Assembly (NCBI GenBank): GCA_017457295.1
Contig: JAFTHS010000041.1
Coordinates: 1-44,381, forward strand
Direction: 5' to 3'
DNA: 44,381 bases
From: Paludibacteraceae bacterium
GTDB taxonomy: Bacteria; Bacteroidota; Bacteroidia; Bacteroidales; Paludibacteraceae
This document shows, piece after piece, positions 35,387-42,185 of this stretch; position 1 is the first letter of the stretch, and the number at the start of each line of letters is the position of its first letter. The notes below the pieces were generated by a model, which was not told the origin of the DNA, did not search any database, and worked only from the letters and a program-made list of their open reading frames with translations. Both the position numbers and the translations under genes were made by a program.

Positions 35387-36154
35387 ATGAACGCAACAAA
35401 AATCATTATCCGTATCTTGCTAGGCATAGGTGTCGCATTCATGGCATTCATTTGCGTGAAGAGCGTAGTAACTCCTATCCAATTTGAAGAGGAACGCGCA
35501 GTGCGCGAAACTCAAGTTATCGCAAATCTTATTAGTCTGCGTACTGCAGAGGCTCAGTTCCGTTTGGACAAAGGTTACTTCACCGCAGACTTAGACTCAC
35601 TAGTAGATTATTTGAAAACAGCTCCTAAAAAAGAGGTGTTGAAAGAAGGTTCGCTATCTGAAAAGCAATTGGAAGATGGTATGACCGAGTTCAAAGCAAG
35701 TAAGATTCTTGAGCGTGCACGCATCAAAGCACAACGCAAGATGAACCTCCAAGGTCCTGATAGTCTTATTCAATTGTATAACTATGTATGGGCTAATGAT
35801 CGCGAAGTAAAAGCAGAAGGACTGCAAGGTTTCCGCCGTGATACAATCCTCACCAATATGATTCAATCACTCTACAAAGGTCAATATACGGAGGAAAATA
35901 TTGATGAGATTGTGTACATTCCTTTCACCGACAATGTAAAGTTTGAGGTAGAAACCAACAACGAATATACTACCTCTCAAGGTATTAAGGTGCCTATTTT
36001 TGAGATTCGCGCTCATTTCAACACCTACTTGCATGATTTAAATAAGCAAGAATTAGTAAACCTCATTGACAAGGAGGAAAAACTGGAGCACTACGCTGGT
36101 TTGAAGGTCGGTTCTGTAGAAGCTCCTAATAACAACGCTGGAAACTGGGAGTAA
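35387..36154 (+). CDS. Membrane-anchored pilin-like conserved Bacteroidota protein, function unknown
   Basis: 255 residues. A single N-terminal transmembrane helix (IIIRILLGIGVAFMAFICVK) leads into a helix with LISLRTAEAQFRLDKGYFTADL, a layout like type IV pilins and pseudopilins but without a clear prepilin peptidase site. The C-terminal part (VYIPFTDNVKFEVET, VPIFEIRAHFNTYLHDLN, GLKVGSVEAPNNNAGNWE) matches a conserved family I recall from Bacteroidales near rsmD. The central ~80 residues, rich in charged helix, look like an insertion compared with shorter relatives. Probably periplasmic, anchored in the inner membrane. Four bases separate it from rsmD. Confidence 0.75.
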   Translation: MNATKIIIRILLGIGVAFMAFICVKSVVTPIQFEEERAVRETQVIANLISLRTAEAQFRLDKGYFTADLDSLVDYLKTAPKKEVLKEGSLSEKQLEDGMTEFKASKILERARIKAQRKMNLQGPDSLIQLYNYVWANDREVKAEGLQGFRRDTILTNMIQSLYKGQYTEENIDEIVYIPFTDNVKFEVETNNEYTTSQGIKVPIFEIRAHFNTYLHDLNKQELVNLIDKEEKLEHYAGLKVGSVEAPNNNAGNWE

Positions 36155-36158
36155 TTTA

Positions 36159-36689
36159 ATGAGAATTATTTCGGGAACATTTAGGGGGCGTCGGTTGGCG
36201 CCCCCTAAAAATATCACAGCACGTCCCACAACGGATTTTGCGAAGGAAAGTTTATTTAATCTTCTTACAAACCGCATGGATTTTGAAGGGACAGATATGC
36301 TAGATTTATTCGCAGGTACAGGTGGGATTGGATTAGAGTTTGTATCGCGCGGAGCGCGAGAGGTGACAGCTGTAGAGATGGCTCATACTCAACAAAACTT
36401 CATCATATCATGCTGCAAACAACTAGGAATCAAAAATTTACATGTTATTCGTGGTGACGTATTCAAATATATCAAAACATGTCATATACAATATGATTTC
36501 ATCTATGCTGATCCACCATATGACTTGGAATTACTGCCTACTCTACCTAATTTAATTTTCGAACAAGGCTTGTTGAAGGAGGGAGGTTATTTCGTTTTAG
36601 AACACTCTAAAGTGCACGATTTTTACCAACATCCACATTTTGTAGAACAAAGAGCATATGGGAGTGTGCATTTTAGTTTCTTTCAATAA
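36159..36689 (+). CDS. rsmD: 16S rRNA (guanine966-N2)-methyltransferase RsmD
   Basis: 176 residues. It methylates G966 of 16S rRNA. The N-terminal RIISGTFRGRRLAPPKN and RPTTDFAKESLFNLL segments are family hallmarks. The SAM-binding loop is DLFAGTGGIGLE (49-60), and the catalytic DPPY is at 118-121. A perfect 11-bp inverted repeat lies 21 nt after the start codon (separate entry). A terminator follows at 36717-36757. Confidence 0.95.
   Translation: MRIISGTFRGRRLAPPKNITARPTTDFAKESLFNLLTNRMDFEGTDMLDLFAGTGGIGLEFVSRGAREVTAVEMAHTQQNFIISCCKQLGIKNLHVIRGDVFKYIKTCHIQYDFIYADPPYDLELLPTLPNLIFEQGLLKEGGYFVLEHSKVHDFYQHPHFVEQRAYGSVHFSFFQ
36180..36209. other. Perfect 11-bp GC-rich inverted repeat at the start of rsmD
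   Basis: Arm TTTAGGGGGCG (36180-36190), 8-nt loop TCGGTTGG, arm CGCCCCCTAAA (36199-36209), within codons 8-17 of rsmD. The GC content of the stem is far above its surroundings. No T-run follows on either strand. Confidence 0.9.
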
Positions 36690-36716
36690 TCCTATATAAC
36701 CCCACTACAAAGAAAC

Positions 36717-36757
36717 AAGAACCAGACAATATTAAGATTGCCTGGTTCTTATTTTTT
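36717..36757. terminator. Terminator between rsmD and galE
   Basis: Stem AAGAACCAG (36717-36725) with CTGGTTCTT (36742-36750), extended inward by CAAT/ATTG after one A/C mismatch, loop ATTAAG, then A and six T. It serves rsmD (+); an A-rich left flank could also let it stop the convergent galE transcript. Confidence 0.87.
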
Positions 36758-36811
36758 GCTTTTTCCCGAATGAATTGGCGAAATTATGCCAAAAGAATAA
36801 TTGAGCAAAGA

Positions 36812-37840
36812 CTACAATGAGCGTAATTTTTTCTCCCAATTCCAAGCACTGAGAAGCACTTCTTCAATAGGAGTATTCGCCTTCCAACCTAATATATTGT
36901 TAGCTTTGTCAGGTTTAGCCCAAACTTGCTCAATATCGCCTTCGCGACGCCCCACAATTTCATATGGTACATCTACACCAGTAACTTGAATAAAAGTACG
37001 AAGAATCTCCAACACACTCAATCCACGTCCCGTACCAAGATTAAACACTTCTACTTGTTCTTTCGCTTTACCTGAAAGCATACGCTCTACTGCTTTTACG
37101 TGTGCTTTAGCAAGATCTACCACATAGATATAATCGCGAATGCATGATCCATCAGGAGTGTTGTAATCATTGCCATACACTTTGAGTTGCTGACGCAAAC
37201 CCGCTGCTGTTTGTGTAACAAAAGGCAAGAGGTTTTGTGGAACGCCATTAGGCAGTTCACCAATCATCGCAGATGGATGTGCTCCAATAGGATTAAAATA
37301 ACGTAAGATAGTAGCATTCAGCGATTTATCTGCATGAGCCTCATCTCGAATAATCTCCTCGTTGATTTGTTTGGTGTTTCCGTATGGTGAGAGCGCCACT
37401 TGAATTGGAGCTGTCTCATCCACAGGCAAATGCTCAGACGAAGGCTGACCATATACCGTACACGAACTAGAGAATACAATATGGTGAATATCATGTACTT
37501 TCATCTGCTCTAAAAGAGTGACAAGCGACATGAGATTGTTGCGATAGTAGAGAAGTGGTTGTTCTACCGACTCACCGACTGCTTTGCTCGCTGCAAAATG
37601 AATCACGGCCTCAATATCAGAATAGCGGTTCATCACATCTGCCATAGCAATAGCATCATTGCAATCAACTTGCTCAAAATCAGGATATTTACCTACAATA
37701 GCGGCAATGCCATCAAGCATATCTTTGTCAGAATTGCTAAGGTTATCTACCACTACCACATCATACCCCTGCTGCATTAATTCCACTACCGTGTGCGAAC
37801 CAATGTAGCCAGTTCCTCCTGTTACTAAAATTCGAGACAT
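36812..37840 (-). CDS. galE: UDP-glucose 4-epimerase
   Basis: 342 residues, typical GalE, interconverting UDP-glucose and UDP-galactose. The NAD-binding GGTGYIGSH is at residues 8-16, the Ser/Thr region is FSSSCTVYG, and the catalytic Tyr and Lys are in SPYGNTK. Family signatures ILRYFNPIGAHPSAMIGE and DGSCIRDYIYVVDLAKAH are intact. It follows the sugar nucleotidyltransferase by 34 nt on the same strand, suggesting a shared role in nucleotide-sugar supply for surface polysaccharide. Confidence 0.97.
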   Translation of the reverse strand: MSRILVTGGTGYIGSHTVVELMQQGYDVVVVDNLSNSDKDMLDGIAAIVGKYPDFEQVDCNDAIAMADVMNRYSDIEAVIHFAASKAVGESVEQPLLYYRNNLMSLVTLLEQMKVHDIHHIVFSSSCTVYGQPSSEHLPVDETAPIQVALSPYGNTKQINEEIIRDEAHADKSLNATILRYFNPIGAHPSAMIGELPNGVPQNLLPFVTQTAAGLRQQLKVYGNDYNTPDGSCIRDYIYVVDLAKAHVKAVERMLSGKAKEQVEVFNLGTGRGLSVLEILRTFIQVTGVDVPYEIVGRREGDIEQVWAKPDKANNILGWKANTPIEEVLLSAWNWEKKLRSL

Positions 37841-37874
37841 TCTATCTATATTATCAATTCAAAATTCTTAATTA

Positions 37875-38780
37875 TCAAAATAATGGGCTTGGATAAACAC
37901 CTGCATCTACCAAGGATTGAATCTTATCCACTACCATTTGACGGTCATCTGCATATGTAACGCCGAACCATTTAGCAGGAGTATCCAATACTTCGCATGT
38001 AGCCGTACCTGCGTTAATCATATCATTTACCAAAGTAGGAATATAGAATTCAGATTTCAGTTCTTGTGCATTCTTGTCCAAAAATGCCTTGAACGCCTCC
38101 TCTGCATACGCAAAGTACTCAGGTGTAAAGCCCCACATATTCATACTTACTGGAGTATCGAAAGGAATCTCTACATCTGCACCACTCTCATCTTTATAGC
38201 AGATATGACCATCTTTATTCTCAATAGAAGTACGCTCAACAACGTCAGTCAAGAAACCATTTGCATCTGTAGAACATACACCACGGCTCACACTACCATG
38301 TTCACTCAAAGTATTACCAACACGATAACCTGCCATACAGTATTTACATTGTTGTCCCTCTACCTCGTTCAAGAATTTTGCCATCACCTCGAACGATTCT
38401 TTTCCATAAAAGTCATCTGCATTGATTACCATAAATGGCTCATTGATAATATCTTTTGCCATCAACACAGCATGGTTAGTACCCCATGGTTTGGTACGTT
38501 CTGGATTACGAGTATAACCTTCTGGTAAATTGTCGATACCTTGGAAGCAAACTTCGCATTGTACATGATCTGCATATTTGCTAAGAACAATATTGCGGAA
38601 GTCTTCTTCAAAATCCTTGCGGATTACAAAGACTACTTTGCCAAAGCCAGCACGAAGAGCATCATAAACACTATAATCCATGATAGTTTCACCATTTGGA
38701 CCAAGACCATCCAATTGCTTCAAGCCACCATAGCGACTACCCATACCAGCAGCCAAGATAAAAAGAGTTGGTTTTTTCAT
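37875..38780 (-). CDS. Sugar-phosphate nucleotidyltransferase family protein
   Basis: 301 residues with a GT-A nucleotidyltransferase fold. The nucleotide-binding loop is FILAAGMGSRYGGLKQLDGL at the N-terminus, followed by NGETIMDYSVYDAL. KPWGTNHAVLMAKD and the metal-binding VINADDFYG complete the active site. Relatives are GlmU, RmlA and GalU-type enzymes, but this is the shorter Bacteroidota form whose sugar is not established. It is cotranscribed upstream of galE. Confidence 0.88.
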   Translation of the reverse strand: MKKPTLFILAAGMGSRYGGLKQLDGLGPNGETIMDYSVYDALRAGFGKVVFVIRKDFEEDFRNIVLSKYADHVQCEVCFQGIDNLPEGYTRNPERTKPWGTNHAVLMAKDIINEPFMVINADDFYGKESFEVMAKFLNEVEGQQCKYCMAGYRVGNTLSEHGSVSRGVCSTDANGFLTDVVERTSIENKDGHICYKDESGADVEIPFDTPVSMNMWGFTPEYFAYAEEAFKAFLDKNAQELKSEFYIPTLVNDMINAGTATCEVLDTPAKWFGVTYADDRQMVVDKIQSLVDAGVYPSPLF

Positions 38781-38803
38781 TGTTGTAAAAATTTTAGGGT
38801 TAT

Positions 38804-39913
38804 TTATTCGTTTGAAATTTCTATTCTACCATTGCGTTTGCGATGTTTCAACCACAAACCATAAATTTCAGAGCAGTTACTTGCCGTAATGAATGCCTTG
38901 ATGTTATTATCGCGGATAAATGCCATCAACGATGCAAATTCTTCTTGCGTGAGCAGAGATTGGATCTCTTTAGATTCTTCTCCAGTATAACCACCTTCTA
39001 CGGTGTACAACGAACAGCCACGCACAAGATTCTCTACAATATATTTTCGTATGCGCGCGTGGTCACGCGAGATAATACAAACACGCTTACGACGATCGAG
39101 TGAAGCAGTGAAATAATTGATAACTATACCGTTAAGCCATGTACCTATTAGCCCTATAACCACCAAACGAAAATCGTTGATTAAGAAGGCAGTACAACAT
39201 ATCAATGCGCCTCCAATTGATACCGACATTCCTATATCGAAATGCAAAAACTTATTAATAATCTTTGCCAAAATATCCAATCCGCCCGTGGAAGCATTCA
39301 CACGAAACTCAATAGCCTGACTAGCAGATAGCAGCAAGACAAAACATACCAGATCGAACCACAAATCGCCCATCCCTAGTCCTGCAGACATTACAGATTC
39401 CTTGACCTGTTCCAACACCTCACCTGCACGGCTAAGCAAGTATGGATTACCATTCATATCAAGAACCGTTTGCCCCGCTTGCAACTGAGCTAGAATATCG
39501 GGATTATCTATTACACGGTGAGTAAAATTGGTATAAGGATAAATACGATCCCAAACCTGAGTTAGAGGTCCAAGTATCATAGCTGTATAAACAGTTTTTG
39601 CACCAAACTCATTGCCAATCAGCAAGAAAGCTAGAATTAGAAGAAAGGCATTGATACCCATCACAAGGTAGGAGAAGGTGTCGGGCGTTCCACCAATGAG
39701 CGTATTGATAACAATACTGAGACCTGATATTGTACCAATAATCAAGTGGCTAGGCATCAAGAAATAATACACCGCAGCAGCACCTATCATGATACCTATA
39801 GTCATGACTACCAATTCTTTCCAGAACTTTTTCGTTCCCAACGCATGCCAGAAATCCAAGGCTAGTTCTTTCCAATATTGCGCTGAAAAATATTGTTTCA
39901 AATGTGAACTCAT
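38804..39913 (-). CDS. YitT family (DUF161/DUF2179) membrane protein
   Basis: 369 residues. Five to six transmembrane segments (for example ELVVMTIGIMIGAAAVYYFL, LVMGINAFLLILAFLLIG and FRLVVIGLIGTWLNGIVINY) are followed by a cytoplasmic DUF2179 domain from about residue 280 (KRVCIISRDHARIRKYIVEN, GCSLYTVEGGYTG). YitT proteins are widespread and poorly understood. A polar insertion (about residues 125-175, around LAQLQAGQTVLDMNGNPYLL) makes this one longer than the ~290-residue average. It starts 17 nt after ribH. Confidence 0.9.
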   Translation of the reverse strand: MSSHLKQYFSAQYWKELALDFWHALGTKKFWKELVVMTIGIMIGAAAVYYFLMPSHLIIGTISGLSIVINTLIGGTPDTFSYLVMGINAFLLILAFLLIGNEFGAKTVYTAMILGPLTQVWDRIYPYTNFTHRVIDNPDILAQLQAGQTVLDMNGNPYLLSRAGEVLEQVKESVMSAGLGMGDLWFDLVCFVLLLSASQAIEFRVNASTGGLDILAKIINKFLHFDIGMSVSIGGALICCTAFLINDFRLVVIGLIGTWLNGIVINYFTASLDRRKRVCIISRDHARIRKYIVENLVRGCSLYTVEGGYTGEESKEIQSLLTQEEFASLMAFIRDNNIKAFITASNCSEIYGLWLKHRKRNGRIEISNE

Positions 39914-39930
39914 AATAATAAATTAAGATT

Positions 39931-40470
39931 TTATAGTAGATTTGCCATTTTGATAGCAGTGACAGCCCCCTCAACGCCTTTGTTGCCTAAGCGACCACCT
40001 GCACGGTCAAGTGCTTGTTGCTTATCCAAAGTGGTGAGTACGGAAAAAATCACAGGGACACGATTGATAAGACTTTGTCCTGTCCACGCTGCGCCTTGTG
40101 CGTTGAGGAGTGTGACTCCTTGCGTAACGGACTGGCAGACATAATCAAAGTGAGGTGTATCGCCTTTGATGACACAACCAATAACGATTACTGCATTTAC
40201 AGGCGTTCTAAGAAAGTTGCCTTTAGCCGCTTTGCCTCCTGACACATACAACGATGCGCCATAGGTAAGTTCTACTGTACCAGGCACATGCATCACATCG
40301 ATATTCTCATTTTTCACGCCATGTTTCACGAGGGTATCAATAGCACCTTGCGCCAATTTGTGAGTAATATCACTATTCCAATCGGCTACTACAATAGCAT
40401 AACGCTGACGTGCAAGCACATCAGCGTTAGGCAATTCGTTCGCGTTATATTGCGACAAATCAGTTGTCAT
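39931..40470 (-). CDS. ribH: 6,7-dimethyl-8-ribityllumazine synthase
   Basis: 179 residues. It catalyses the penultimate step of riboflavin synthesis and usually forms large oligomers. Conserved pieces are [17 protein letters not shown], the [11 protein letters not shown] loop, [20 protein letters not shown] (active-site His) and the Arg-containing ALDRAGG near the end. An N-terminal extension of about 20 polar residues ([17 protein letters not shown]) precedes the core. It lies downstream of the TPR gene with a small hairpin in between. No FMN riboswitch is visible. Confidence 0.96.
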   Translation of the reverse strand: MTTDLSQYNANELPNADVLARQRYAIVVADWNSDITHKLAQGAIDTLVKHGVKNENIDVMHVPGTVELTYGASLYVSGGKAAKGNFLRTPVNAVIVIGCVIKGDTPHFDYVCQSVTQGVTLLNAQGAAWTGQSLINRVPVIFSVLTTLDKQQALDRAGGRLGNKGVEGAVTAIKMANLL

Positions 40471-40486
40471 ACCAATTCACGAATTT

Positions 40487-40505
40487 GACTATGTGGTACA
40501 TAGTC
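40487..40505. other. Intercistronic 8-bp hairpin between the TPR gene and ribH
   Basis: Arms GACTATGT (40487-40494) and ACATAGTC (40498-40505) with a 3-nt loop, starting two bases after the TPR stop. There is no T-run, so it is more likely an mRNA stability or processing element than a terminator. Confidence 0.5.
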
Positions 40506-40507
40506 TA

Positions 40508-41185
40508 TTATTTTACAATAGCAATATATTTCTCAATGTCTTGTGCCTCTGCGGACATTGGATAATCATTTTTGATGGTCTCAAATGCAACCTTGGCAGC
40601 TTTATTATTGCCTAACTCCATTTGCACAAAGCCTAATTTCTTAAGACTCATAGGAGCGATAATCTCATTGTTGGAAGCAGCAGCTTGCTCAAATGCCTTA
40701 GCAGCTTTTGTATATTCTTCAAGTTGTACGTAAGCATCACCCAAAAGTTGTAGTGCTGCAGGTTCGATATTCAAGTCATCGGCACTAAATTTTGAGAGGT
40801 ATTCAGCAGCAGCAGTATAATCACCTAACTGATAGTAGCAAATACCTGTGTATAAAGCAGCTAATTTGCCTTCTTGCGAACATTTGTTTTCATTCGCAAT
40901 TTGCTCAAAGCCAACACATTCTGAATCATCACCATTTAATGCAACTTCATAATTTCCTTGCATAAAATAAACCGTAGCCTTTGCATTGTCATTGCTAGCC
41001 TCTTGAGCCTTAGGTTGAAGAACATATGTATTCAAAGCAATGATGCCTAATACAATTACCACCAACACGGTAATTCCCCATGTCAATTTGTTCTGGTTTG
41101 CTTCAATCCAAGCACTAGTAGTGTTAAGAGCTTCTTGAACATTTTCTAAATTTTGCTCCTCTTTTTTAAAATTTTTCTTTGCCAT
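40508..41185 (-). CDS. Membrane-anchored TPR protein (YfgM-like)
   Basis: 225 residues. A charged cytoplasmic N-terminus (MAKKNFKKEEQNLENVQEAL), one transmembrane helix (WGITVLVVIVLGIIALNTYVL, broken here by a Thr-Val start at residue ~38), then periplasmic tetratricopeptide repeats: YTGICYYQLGDYTAAAEYL, LLGDAYVQLEEYTKAAKAFE and KLGFVQMELGNNKAAKVAFE. This plan resembles YfgM, a SecYEG-associated periplasmic chaperone factor, although the specific role is unproven. Own promoter at 41255-41287; ribH follows in the same direction. Confidence 0.87.
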   Translation of the reverse strand: MAKKNFKKEEQNLENVQEALNTTSAWIEANQNKLTWGITVLVVIVLGIIALNTYVLQPKAQEASNDNAKATVYFMQGNYEVALNGDDSECVGFEQIANENKCSQEGKLAALYTGICYYQLGDYTAAAEYLSKFSADDLNIEPAALQLLGDAYVQLEEYTKAAKAFEQAAASNNEIIAPMSLKKLGFVQMELGNNKAAKVAFETIKNDYPMSAEAQDIEKYIAIVK

Positions 41186-41254
41186 ATTTTTGATTAATTA
41201 ATTATTTCTTTAACGCAAAATATTTATATTCTTTACGAATTTCTTATTCAGCAT

Positions 41255-41287
41255 GCAAAGGTACTACTTTTTTCATAAATATGCAAA
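41255..41287 (-). promoter_or_regulatory. Promoter for the TPR protein and ribH
   Basis: On the minus strand TTTG (41284-41287), 20 nt, TACCTTTGC (41255-41263), about 70 nt before the ATG at 41185. It starts only some 20 nt beyond the preceding terminator. Confidence 0.78.
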
Positions 41288-41306
41288 TAAGATTGGTTTT
41301 TTTTCG

Positions 41307-41342
41307 AAAAAAAACAAAGAGTTAGCGGTCTACTAACTCTTT
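41307..41342 (-). terminator. Intrinsic terminator of the sodB transcript
   Basis: On the minus strand: stem AAAGAGTTAG / CTAACTCTTT, perfect 10 bp (plus-strand 41316-41325 and 41333-41342), 7-nt loop, followed by G and eight T. Confidence 0.88.
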
Positions 41343-41366
41343 ATGATAAAAAAGCACTGATTTATG

Positions 41367-41480
41367 CTACCAAGGCATCTCACATCCTAATGCCCAATAT
41401 CGAATTGCTTCTTTTAATGGAAGTTTTGTATTTTTTCGTATTCGCTCCCACATCCTTTCATTCAAATTTTCAAACCACAT
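41367..41480 (-). CDS. Possible small Trp-rich protein (37 residues)
   Basis: An ATG at 41480 opens 37 codons beginning MWFENLNERMWERIRKNTKL and ending EAIRYWALGCEMPW. The frame is open for 16 further codons upstream, to a stop inside the sodB end. It lies between sodB and its terminator, so it would be transcribed. The composition (4 Trp, several Arg/Lys/Glu, one Cys) looks more protein-like than random AT-rich DNA. I recognise no family. It could also be the remnant tail of a decayed gene. Confidence 0.35.
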   Translation of the reverse strand: MWFENLNERMWERIRKNTKLPLKEAIRYWALGCEMPW

Positions 41481-41520
41481 ATACGTCTTGCTTTTATAAG
41501 GACTGAAATTGTTTACATCA

Positions 41521-42114
41521 TTAGACTATGCGTTTAGAAATTACTTGCCAATTAACCAACAGCCAAAAATTCTCTAAATATTCTGCCCTTCGATTTTGAT
41601 AATCAAGATAATATGCATGTTCCCAAAGATCAATCGTAAGAATAGGTTTTAATCCGTGGCGCAATGGATTATCTGCATTTGGTAATGAAAGAACTTGCAT
41701 TTTTCCTTCATCATTCATAGCCAACCATACCCACCCTGATCCAAAGAGTGATTTTGCTGCCTTATCTATTTGTTCGCGCATGTTATCAAAATAACCAAAT
41801 GATTGATCTATAAGGAACAATAATTCGCCAGTAGGTACCTTTGCATTTTTCTCAGGACGAAACTGTTGAAAAAATAGTTGATGATTAAGAACTTGTCCAG
41901 CATTATTCGCCACAGGACCTTCTGGAGCTTTTCGAACAAGATCTTCCAATGTTAATCCCTCAAATTCAGTACCTTCAATAAGGTGATTGAGATTATCCAC
42001 ATAGGATTGAAAATGTTTTCCATAGTGGTACGACAACGTTCGTTGGCTCATCATCGGGGATAAATCAGTAAGTTGATACCCCAATTCTGGTAAAAGAAAC
42101 AAAGACTTTTTCAT
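41521..42114 (-). CDS. sodB: Superoxide dismutase (Fe/Mn family)
   Basis: 197 residues from the ATG at 42114. It converts superoxide to hydrogen peroxide and oxygen. The metal ligands are all present: His in LSYHYGKHFQSYVDNLN, His in GQVLNHQLFFQQF, and Asp plus His in TIDLWEHAYYLDYQNRR. The wording NNAGQVLNHQLFF, GSGWVWLA and NRRAEYL closely follows P. gingivalis SOD, which works with iron or manganese. The upstream spacer carries a near-palindrome but no standard promoter, so transcription may come from the helicase side or from a regulated start. Confidence 0.95.
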   Translation of the reverse strand: MKKSLFLLPELGYQLTDLSPMMSQRTLSYHYGKHFQSYVDNLNHLIEGTEFEGLTLEDLVRKAPEGPVANNAGQVLNHQLFFQQFRPEKNAKVPTGELLFLIDQSFGYFDNMREQIDKAAKSLFGSGWVWLAMNDEGKMQVLSLPNADNPLRHGLKPILTIDLWEHAYYLDYQNRRAEYLENFWLLVNWQVISKRIV

Positions 42115-42131
42115 ATAGGTAGGTAAATTAA

Positions 42132-42154
42132 GTGCAACACAACTTGTGTTACAC
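42132..42154. promoter_or_regulatory. Operator-like near-palindrome upstream of sodB
   Basis: Arms GTGCAACACAA (42132-42142) and TTGTGTTACAC (42144-42154) around a central C (42143). All pairs match except C42135 versus A42151. It is centred about 30 bp upstream of the sodB start codon. The size and symmetry fit a dimeric repressor or redox regulator; the protein is unknown. Confidence 0.55.
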
Positions 42155-42185
42155 AAAAATTAGTACAAAAAACGTGCCAGAGAAT

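Larger units (their letters stand above)
41186..41520. other. Intergenic region between the TPR gene and sodB
   Basis: 335 bp. From right to left it holds a possible 37-codon gene (41367-41480), the leftward terminator (41307-41342), the TPR promoter (41255-41287) and an AT-rich leader. Nothing else is evident. Confidence 0.75.

Noticed and set aside
37917-38528. 203-residue plus-strand open frame
   Set aside because: It is antisense to the sugar nucleotidyltransferase gene; long but without family features, a by-product of the codon pattern on the other strand.
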